From positions 124,001-188,000 of the forward strand of contig JACVCO010000004.1 in the NCBI GenBank assembly GCA_016741995.1: a stretch of 64,000 bases of DNA, given 5' to 3'. The DNA is from Hydrogenophaga sp. (GTDB lineage Bacteria > Pseudomonadota > Gammaproteobacteria > Burkholderiales > Burkholderiaceae_C). The notes below the pieces were generated by a model, which was not told the origin of the DNA, did no database searches, and saw only the letters and a list, made by a program, of their open reading frames with translations. Made by a program: the position numbers and the translations under genes. The first letter of the stretch is position 1; the number at the start of each line of letters is the position of its first letter. This document shows positions 7,287-14,038 of the stretch, piece after piece.

Positions 7287-7801
7287 GCCGCCACCTCGCC
7301 CGAAGCATTGAAGGACTGAAGCAGCAATCTGCGGACGAGCCGGACCCGGCCCTCGAACTTCTTGACGTGGCTGCCCTGGCCGCCGCTGCCGAAGTTCTGG
7401 AGCCAGGCGCCGTCCTCGGAGTACTGCGTGCTGGTCCAGGCCCAGCCGCCACCGATCTGCTCTTTCAGCGTGGCAAAGAGCTGCAGCGCCTCGATGCGCG
7501 AGGGCAGGTAGAGCTCACCCTCCAGCGCCAGGATGTCTTTGCCGAGCTTGGAGCCCGACGCGGCCATGGCCTGCGTGTTGGCCAGGCCGTCGTGCAGGTT
7601 CGTCGCCTTGGTGTTGCCGTACTTGCCGCTCCAGGCGCGCAGGCCCAACTGGTCGAAGCCATCGGGCAGCAGCAGCGCGAAGACGCGGCCATCAGCGTAG
7701 GCGACAGGTCCGGCGTACCAGGCGGATTGGTCGGGCCAGTACTGGCCTGGTGTGGGTGGTTGCACACCCTGCTGGGCTGCAACCAAGGCTGCTTCGCGCA
7801 T
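7283..7801 (-). CDS. DGR target protein 3 carrying VR3
   Basis: MREAALVAAQQGVQPPTPGQYWPDQSAWYAGPVAYADGRVFALLLPDGF...WTSTQYSEDGAWLQNFGSGGQGSHVKKFEGRVRLVRRLLLQ; GGAGG upstream of ATG. Confidence 0.88.
   Translation of the reverse strand: MREAALVAAQQGVQPPTPGQYWPDQSAWYAGPVAYADGRVFALLLPDGFDQLGLRAWSGKYGNTKATNLHDGLANTQAMAASGSKLGKDILALEGELYLPSRIEALQLFATLKEQIGGGWAWTSTQYSEDGAWLQNFGSGGQGSHVKKFEGRVRLVRRLLLQSFNASGEVAA
7326..7430 (-). repeat. DGR variable repeat VR3
   Basis: 105-nt alignment to TR; 15 differences at TR adenines, plus two non-A differences in the GC-rich 3' flank. Confidence 0.92.
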
Positions 7802-7836
7802 CGCTTCCTCCAGCGCCCGGGATGGGCGTGAAGGAA

Positions 7837-7865
7837 ATACTACGTATTGTGGTCATGCTTGTCAA
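7837..7865 (-). promoter_or_regulatory. Candidate sigma70 promoter of the DGR-containing gene series
   Basis: Minus strand TTGACA-N17-TAGTAT (-35 at 7860-7865, -10 at 7837-7842), ~30 nt upstream of target 3 ATG. Confidence 0.75.
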
Positions 7866-7866
7866 C

Positions 7867-7878
7867 ACAAAACGTTGT
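7867..7878. promoter_or_regulatory. Candidate operator ACAA-AACG-TTGT
   Basis: Dyad matching ACAA-TACG-TTGT at 8828-8839 in the repressor/cro intergenic region. Confidence 0.5.
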
Positions 7879-7920
7879 ATTCGGCACGTCGCTATCGTTC
7901 CACCCCGCTCCCAGGGGGGG

Positions 7921-8370
7921 TCAGGGTGTTCCCAACCGATGTAGCAGGGGGTGGCTGGTGCCGGGAACAACGCTGCGAATGTTGGTGCCACCAGGCTGGA
8001 AGAGAACAAGGTACGGCTTGAATCCAACATAGCCGCCGTAGGAGTTCTTGGCATTTACCTCAATCGGGACCAGATAGCCAATCCAACGGATGCCGCCGCC
8101 CTGGATGAGCGCTTCGTTTCCGTAGGCCCGCTCCGGCTTCCCAATGCGGTACCTGGCGCTCTCCGGATCTTTAAGGGTTTGCTCAAAGTGCGCTCGAATC
8201 AAGTCTTCGTGGGTGCTGGGTGGGGCCCCGAAATCCGCATTCGCTGGAAGTGGCGCAAACATCCCGCTTGTGGCGCAACCAGTCATCACGAGCGTCGCGG
8301 AGGCCAGCATGAGCCAGGCCAGAGCAGCTCGTGCCCTATGGATCAATCGTCCCGCGCAGTTTGAAGACAT
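7921..8370 (-). CDS. Putative lipoprotein
   Basis: N-terminal hydrophobic stretch and lipobox: ALAWLMLASATLVMTGCATSG. Confidence 0.6.
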   Translation of the reverse strand: MSSNCAGRLIHRARAALAWLMLASATLVMTGCATSGMFAPLPANADFGAPPSTHEDLIRAHFEQTLKDPESARYRIGKPERAYGNEALIQGGGIRWIGYLVPIEVNAKNSYGGYVGFKPYLVLFQPGGTNIRSVVPGTSHPLLHRLGTP

Positions 8371-8393
8371 AGATCTTTGCCCCTTCCTGTTGC

Positions 8394-8789
8394 TTAACCG
8401 ACGGTTCCGTTGCGCGGGCCGCCGTGGCTTTTTTCAGGCGAAGACCCATTGGGGGCCACCGCATCGATCATGGCCTCAATGGCGTCCCAGAAGGTGTGGG
8501 GGATCTCGTGCGCTCGTTCGAGCCGAATCATTCGCTGTAAGGCGGCCTTGCTTTCGGCAGATAGTCCATCCACGGTGTCCTCTGGCGCTATTCCATGAGT
8601 AATCCAGGTGCGAGGCACCTCCAACTTGTCAGCAATCCGGTTGATGTCCTCTAGTGAGGGCTGCCGCGAGCCGGCGAGCCAATGCTGAAGCCCGCCTTGA
8701 GTCATCTCAAGCTGGGCGGAGAGGGCGTCCTGGGTAACCCCAAGCTGCTTCATGCGAGCTTTTGCCCTGTCTCTCCACGTCTTTTCCAT
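8394..8789 (-). CDS. XRE/Cro-CI family repressor
   Basis: MEKTWRDRAKARMKQLGVTQDALSAQLEMTQGGLQHWLAGSRQPSLEDINRIADKLEV: HTH_3-type motif; divergent from the cro-like gene. Confidence 0.75.
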   Translation of the reverse strand: MEKTWRDRAKARMKQLGVTQDALSAQLEMTQGGLQHWLAGSRQPSLEDINRIADKLEVPRTWITHGIAPEDTVDGLSAESKAALQRMIRLERAHEIPHTFWDAIEAMIDAVAPNGSSPEKSHGGPRNGTVG

Positions 8790-8827
8790 CGGAAAAGTGT
8801 GGCCGGCCCACCCACAAAACGGAATCG

Positions 8828-8839
8828 ACAATACGTTGT
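8828..8839. promoter_or_regulatory. Candidate operator ACAA-TACG-TTGT in repressor/cro intergenic region
   Basis: Dyad shared with 7867-7878. Confidence 0.5.
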
Positions 8840-8883
8840 GAGGCGACTTGCCACCACACTCTGTAGTACACCATAATGTGGTC

Positions 8884-9126
8884 ATGAGATTACGCGACTA
8901 CCTTCAGAAGCACCGCCTCACCCAGGCCGCGTTTGGACAGCGCCTCCATCCCCCAGTGACCCAGGGGAAGGTCAACCACTGGATCAACGGGACGCGCCGC
9001 GTGAGCCTGGCGGAAGCGCTTCAGATTGAGGCGGTTACGGGTGGCGAAGTTAGCCCGGCAGATCTCGTCCGCCTGGATTCGGCTCATGCGCACGAGCCAA
9101 GTGGCTCGCCACGCGCTACCTGTTGA
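8884..9126 (+). CDS. Cro/YdaS-like HTH regulator
   Basis: MRLRDYLQKHRLTQAAFGQRLHPPVTQGKVNHWINGTRRVSLAEALQIEAVTGG. Confidence 0.75.
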   Translation: MRLRDYLQKHRLTQAAFGQRLHPPVTQGKVNHWINGTRRVSLAEALQIEAVTGGEVSPADLVRLDSAHAHEPSGSPRATC

Positions 9127-9202
9127 TCTGTTGGCTCGCATCCAAAAATTTTGGCCGCGCGAGCCTCTCAACACCGCACAACGAATTTGAGAGGCACTGG
9201 AA

Positions 9203-9571
9203 ATGCACCAGGTATCCATCCCCGTCCCGGTTGCTCCCCATGAGGTGAGCCGCAAGACTTCGCTCGGCGGCGCAATTGATTTGTGCCTGGAGATCGGGGG
9301 CAAAGAGCCCAAGGAAGTGCAGCACGCGCTGAAACTCGACAAGGCCCAGTTCAGCCGGTGGCAGTCAGGCCAGGAAGGCGTGATCTGGCCGCGCCTGTGT
9401 GGGGTGATGGACCACTGCGGAAATGACGCGCCGCTGCTCTGGATGAACCACTCCCGTGGCTACGACCTGTATGCCATGCGCAAGGTCGAGACCGAGCTGG
9501 AGCGAGAGAACCGCGAGCTGCGTGAGCAGAACATGGCCCTTCTGCAGGTCATTCGAGGCGCCAAGGTCTGA
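9203..9571 (+). CDS. CII-like / HTH phage regulator
   Basis: MHQVSIPVPVAPHEVSRKTSLGGAIDLCLEIGGKEPKEVQHALKLDKAQFSRWQSGQEG; first gene before replication genes. Confidence 0.55.
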   Translation: MHQVSIPVPVAPHEVSRKTSLGGAIDLCLEIGGKEPKEVQHALKLDKAQFSRWQSGQEGVIWPRLCGVMDHCGNDAPLLWMNHSRGYDLYAMRKVETELERENRELREQNMALLQVIRGAKV

Positions 9572-10584
9572 TGGACAACGTTCACCAGGTGCTCCACCAG
9601 ATGATGGAGTTCGGCATCGAGCTGCGCGACAAAGACAGTCGGCGCTTTCCGGTGCTGAGCAGGCGCACCACGTGCGGCGCCGGCGGCAAGTACTGGTACA
9701 AGCTCTACGAGTTCCGGCCTCGTGCGGGGGGCCGCTTCCTGGTGGGCTCTTTCGGCAGCTACCGCTCGGGCAAGGCCGAGAAGGTGGAGGTCGACTGGAA
9801 GCCGCTGGGAGAGGCCGAGCGCGAGCGTTTTCGAGCCGAACGCGAGGCCGCACGGAAGCGCGAGGCGGAAGCTCGCGCTGAGGAGGCCAGGCAAGCCGCC
9901 ATGAGTGCCGCCGACCTGTGGGCCTCGGGCGCGCGCGCCGGCACATCGGCCTACCTGGCCAGCAAGGGCGTGGCGGGCGAGTCCTGCCGCTACCTGCCCG
10001 ACGGCTCGCTGCTTGTGCCGCTGTTGCGATACGACATGCCGCGCGAGCAGGCGCTGCGCGCCGTGCAGCGCATCTATCCGGCACCGCGGAAGCACCCCCG
10101 CACGGGCGAGGCGTTGCCGCAGAAGGTCTTCACCAAGGGCTTCGCTAAGACAGGATGCAGTGTGCGACTGGGCGAGATCGCTTCAGACGCGCCCCTGCTC
10201 ATCGTGTGCGAGGGCTACGCGACAGGCCTGTCGATCCGCGCCGCGATCGAGCAGCGCTGGCCCGTGTTCGTGGCGCTCGACGCCTACAACCTGGCCCCCG
10301 TGGTCGAGCTGCTGCACCGGCTGTATCCGCAGACCTTCATCCTGATTTGTGCCGATGACGACTGGCTGACCGCCGACCACCAGGGGCCGAACCCCGGGCG
10401 ACGCGCAGCGCGCGTGGCGGCCAAGCAGGCCAACGAGTGCGAGATCGTCTGGCCGGTGTTCGCCGCGGCCACGCGAGCGCCCAAAGACACCGACTTCAAC
10501 GACCTGCATCAGCGTGAGGGGCTGCCTGTCGTGCAGCGTCAGCTGCAGCGCGTCGTGGGTTTGATTCTGGAGTTGATGGATTGA
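9571..10584 (+). CDS. Toprim-domain phage primase
   Basis: ...LIVCEGYATGLSIRAAIEQRWPVFVALDAYNLAPVVELL...ICADDDW: toprim motifs (EGYAT, ADDD). Confidence 0.85.
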   Translation: MDNVHQVLHQMMEFGIELRDKDSRRFPVLSRRTTCGAGGKYWYKLYEFRPRAGGRFLVGSFGSYRSGKAEKVEVDWKPLGEAERERFRAEREAARKREAEARAEEARQAAMSAADLWASGARAGTSAYLASKGVAGESCRYLPDGSLLVPLLRYDMPREQALRAVQRIYPAPRKHPRTGEALPQKVFTKGFAKTGCSVRLGEIASDAPLLIVCEGYATGLSIRAAIEQRWPVFVALDAYNLAPVVELLHRLYPQTFILICADDDWLTADHQGPNPGRRAARVAAKQANECEIVWPVFAAATRAPKDTDFNDLHQREGLPVVQRQLQRVVGLILELMD

Positions 10585-12251
10585 CCGACGCCGATGAACC
10601 GGCAGGCATGCCACCACCACCGCCGCCAGTACTCGCCGAGAGCGTCGAGTCCAAGGCTGATGGTGCAGGCGTGCCAGAAATGCCGCAGGAAAGCGCCGAC
10701 GCTGACGGGCCGCCTACCAATGTTGTAGCCCTCAGCCGCGGCCGCAAGCGGGCATCCAAGGCCTCAGCAGCGACGAATGCAGTCGATGCCCCCCCTTCCC
10801 CTGAAAGCGCGAGCGCACCTTCGACGGGGAACGGGGGGGACAAGGCGGGCGGCAAACCCAAGCGCAAGGTCGATTGGGGACGCTACACCTACCTCGTCGA
10901 GAACTTCGTGCTGATCTATCCGACCGACACGGCCTGGGACATGGCCAAGCGCAAGCAGGTCAAGATCAGCAACATGGCCCACATGTTCGGCTCGGACTAC
11001 GTTCGCATGTGGAAGGCCTCCCCCGACCGCCGCTCGATCGACGAGGAGGACCTGGTCTTCGATCCCACGATGGCCTGCGGGCCAGAGAAGATCAACCTGT
11101 ATCGCGGCTTCGCCCTGCAGCCCGTGGCCTGCACCGAGGAGGATGTCGCGCCAATGCTCGATCTCCTGTACCACCTCTGTGGGCGGTGTCAGGGCGACCA
11201 TTCGAGCATTGAGGCCGTCATGGAGTGGGTTCTGCGCTGGCTGGCGCTGCCCCTGCAGCGCCCAGGCGCAAAGCCGCGCTCGGCGTTGGTGTTCCATGGA
11301 CCTCAGGGCACCGGAAAGAACCTGTTTTTCGACGTGGTCAAGGCCATGTATGGCGAGTACGGGATCATGGTCGGCCAGACCGAGATCGAGGACAAGTTCA
11401 ACGGCTGGATGAGCGCCAAGCTGCTCGTCATCGGCAATGAGGTGGTGAGCCGGCAGGAGCTGTACCACAACAAGAATCGGCTCAAGTGGGTGATCACCGA
11501 GGACGTGATCCCCATCCGGACGATGCACACCGACAGCCGCAGCGAGCGCAACCACGCCAACGTAGTGTTTCTGTCGAACGAGCGCCAGCCGCTTGTGCTG
11601 GAAATCGGGGATCGGCGCTACCTGGTGGTCTACACCCCCGTGCCCGAAGACGGCGCGCTCTACACCCGCGTCCGCGACTTCCTGGCCAACGACGGGCCGG
11701 CGAAGTGGATGCACTTCCTGCTGCAGTACGACCTGGGCGACTTCCACGAGCACACCAAGCCGCTCATGACCGAGGCCAAGCAGGACCTCATTGAGCTGAG
11801 CATGCGCCCTGACGAGCGCTTCATGAACGAGTGGCTTGGGGGCTACCTGCATCTGCCCATGCAGGTGTGTTCTGCCGAGCAGCTATACCGCGCATTCCGA
11901 CGATGGTGCGACAACGCTGGCGAGCGCTACCCCCCTCCCCAGCATGTGTTCACGAACGGCGCCAGACGGTGGGTGTCTGAGCGCATCGAGCGCGACGGGA
12001 AGGGCGAGCGGCTTGATCCGTGCCTGAACTACAAAGTGGTGACGCTGCCGGCCGACCCTGCCTCGTCGAGCGGCAGACGGTCGGTGCGGTGCTGGCTTCC
12101 CCGCGGCACTGGCCCGCTGAATGGGGTCAGCGAGGGCGAGTGGGCGGCCTCGGCCGTGGACACGTTCGAGACCGCCCTCGGGCGCTTCCTGCGCACCCGC
12201 GAGGGATCGGATGAGCCTCACGAGGCCAAGTCCGGAGGGTCGAAGCCGTGA
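10581..12251 (+). CDS. Phage replicative helicase-like ATPase (DUF5906/D5-like)
   Basis: Walker A GPQGTGKN, downstream VIGNEVVSRQELYHNKNRLKWVITEDVIPI. Confidence 0.8.
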   Translation: MTDADEPAGMPPPPPPVLAESVESKADGAGVPEMPQESADADGPPTNVVALSRGRKRASKASAATNAVDAPPSPESASAPSTGNGGDKAGGKPKRKVDWGRYTYLVENFVLIYPTDTAWDMAKRKQVKISNMAHMFGSDYVRMWKASPDRRSIDEEDLVFDPTMACGPEKINLYRGFALQPVACTEEDVAPMLDLLYHLCGRCQGDHSSIEAVMEWVLRWLALPLQRPGAKPRSALVFHGPQGTGKNLFFDVVKAMYGEYGIMVGQTEIEDKFNGWMSAKLLVIGNEVVSRQELYHNKNRLKWVITEDVIPIRTMHTDSRSERNHANVVFLSNERQPLVLEIGDRRYLVVYTPVPEDGALYTRVRDFLANDGPAKWMHFLLQYDLGDFHEHTKPLMTEAKQDLIELSMRPDERFMNEWLGGYLHLPMQVCSAEQLYRAFRRWCDNAGERYPPPQHVFTNGARRWVSERIERDGKGERLDPCLNYKVVTLPADPASSSGRRSVRCWLPRGTGPLNGVSEGEWAASAVDTFETALGRFLRTREGSDEPHEAKSGGSKP

Positions 12252-12294
12252 TGCCGTTTCGCCGCCCCCGTAACAGCGATACGCCGCAAGGCCG

Positions 12295-12428
12295 CGTCGT
12301 TACGTGCGTTACGCCTGTTTCGCTACCTCTCCCGCATGGGTGCGCACAGGTGCATGGGCGGGTGCGCGTGCGTACATGCACGTGCACGCGGGCAAACCCC
12401 CGAAACACGCGTAACGCACGTAACGACG
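12295..12428. repeat. Long inverted repeat (two 28-nt arms, 27/28 paired, 78-nt loop)
   Basis: Left arm 12295-12322 CGTCGTTACGTGCGTTACGCCTGTTTCG; right arm 12401-12428 CGAAACACGCGTAACGCACGTAACGACG. Confidence 0.9.
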
Positions 12429-12507
12429 CGGGCTGCTGGCGCAACGCACTCGCGCGCAGGCGTAACACACCCGGTCTTTCCCTTCCAAAAAAAATGAGGA
12501 GTGAGTT

Positions 12508-13308
12508 TTGAAGATCAACATTCGAGAGAACTTCAAGGCTGTGGATGACGCCCTCTTGGAGGCGCGCAACCAGGTGCCCTTCGCGCTGGCCAGAGCGTTG
12601 ACCAAGACGGGGCAGCAGGTGCGAGATGCCCAGCGCAGTGAGATCGAGCGCGTGTTCGATCGACCCACCCGCTACACGCGCAACGCGGTGTTCCTGCGCA
12701 CCGCGACCAAGCAGCGACTGGAGGCAGAGGTGTGGCTTAAGGATGGCGACCGCCCCACCCACTACCTGCTGCCGCAGATCGAGGGGGGCTCTCGCCCGCT
12801 CAAGCGCTTCGAGCAACGCCTGGTGATGGCCGGGTACATGACACCCACCGAGCGCGCCGTGCCCGGCGGCGGTGCACAGCTTGACCAGCACGGCAACATG
12901 AGCCGCGGCCAGATCACCAAGATCCTCAGCCAGTTGCGCACGGCCGCTGTCGCAGGGGACTTCTCGAATGCGAGCGACAGTCGTCGCAGCCGTGCCAAGC
13001 GGGCGAAGGAGGCGTACTTCGTGAGCCGTGGCCCGGGTCGCTGGAAGGGCATAGGCTCGTGGAAGGGTGGCTTGAAGTCCCAGCACCTGCCTCGCGGCGT
13101 CTGGGTGCGCCGCAGCTTCGGCCCGTGGGGCACGGCTGTGAAGCCAGTCCTGCTGTTTGTGCCGCGCGCAACTTACCGGCCGCGCTACCACTTCTTCGAG
13201 CTGGCCCGCCGCGTGGTCGAGCAGCAGTTCGAGGGCAACTTCGCTGACAGCTGGCGCGACGCGATGCGATCGGCCCGTCTGGCAGGGCAGGGGAGGCTGT
13301 TCGCATGA
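12508..13308 (+). CDS. Hypothetical phage protein
   Basis: TTG-start ORF MKINIRENFKAVDDALLEARNQVPFALARALTKTGQQVRDAQRSEI... Confidence 0.6.
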   Translation: MKINIRENFKAVDDALLEARNQVPFALARALTKTGQQVRDAQRSEIERVFDRPTRYTRNAVFLRTATKQRLEAEVWLKDGDRPTHYLLPQIEGGSRPLKRFEQRLVMAGYMTPTERAVPGGGAQLDQHGNMSRGQITKILSQLRTAAVAGDFSNASDSRRSRAKRAKEAYFVSRGPGRWKGIGSWKGGLKSQHLPRGVWVRRSFGPWGTAVKPVLLFVPRATYRPRYHFFELARRVVEQQFEGNFADSWRDAMRSARLAGQGRLFA

Positions 13309-13450
13309 GTCTTCCGACGGCGGCCCGGGGCCCCACCCCCGTCACGGGTCCTTCCAGCAAGGTCCAGCCTGAGGGTAGTTCGGGGCCCGACAACGCGCTA
13401 GCGGAGCAGCCTGGGAAAAGTGAACGATCAGGTGAACGCGGGGGGCATCG

Positions 13451-14038
13451 GTGAACGGCAAGGTCGAACTGATCAGCCAGGCCGAGTACGCGCGGCGCCG
13501 CGGCGTCGCGAAGTCGGCTGTGGCGAAGGCCGTGGCCGAGGGAAGGATTTCCCTCATCGATGGCAAGGTCGATCCGCACGTTGCCGACATCCAATGGGAA
13601 AGAAACACACGCGCGCGCGCCGCCTCGGGGCATGCCAGTGGACACGTATCCAACTCCGGACAGGACCTCATCGATGCTGCCGGCGATGTCGTAACACCCA
13701 CGCCTTCCGCGGCAGTGGCTCCGCAGGCACCGCCTGATGGCTACTCCGCGGCACGGACTCGGCGGGAGCACGCCGAGGCGGCCACCGCAGAGATCCAGCT
13801 TGCAAAGCTGAGGGGCGAGCTGTGCTCTACCCAGGATGTGGCGCGTGGTGGCTTCGAGGCTGCGCGAGAACTGCGCGATGCGCTGGAGTCCTCGGTGAAC
13901 CCCCTGGCGGCCGAGCTGGCCAGTCTCACTACCGCAGACTCCTGCGCCGCTGTCCTGCGGCGCCATAACCGCGCGATTCAGGAAGTGCTGTCCAAGGCCT
14001 TGCGCGAGAAGATGAGCCTTCGAACGGAGGGCGTGTGA
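13451..14038 (+). CDS. Terminase small subunit-like (Nu1-type)
   Basis: N-terminal HTH EYARRRGVAKSAVAKAVAEGRI; 4-nt overlap with terminase large subunit. Confidence 0.7.
   Translation: MNGKVELISQAEYARRRGVAKSAVAKAVAEGRISLIDGKVDPHVADIQWERNTRARAASGHASGHVSNSGQDLIDAAGDVVTPTPSAAVAPQAPPDGYSAARTRREHAEAATAEIQLAKLRGELCSTQDVARGGFEAARELRDALESSVNPLAAELASLTTADSCAAVLRRHNRAIQEVLSKALREKMSLRTEGV

Noticed and set aside
12248-12511. 87-aa plus-strand ORF MMPFRRPRNSDTPQGR...
   Set aside because: It lies across the long inverted repeat and reads Arg/Thr/Cys-rich low-complexity sequence; more likely non-coding.
13309-13450. GC-rich stretch (cggcccggggccccacccccg...ttcggggcccgac) upstream of the terminase genes as a possible cos site
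   Set aside because: Position is plausible for a GpA-type phage, but no recognisable cos sequence; needs virion end mapping.
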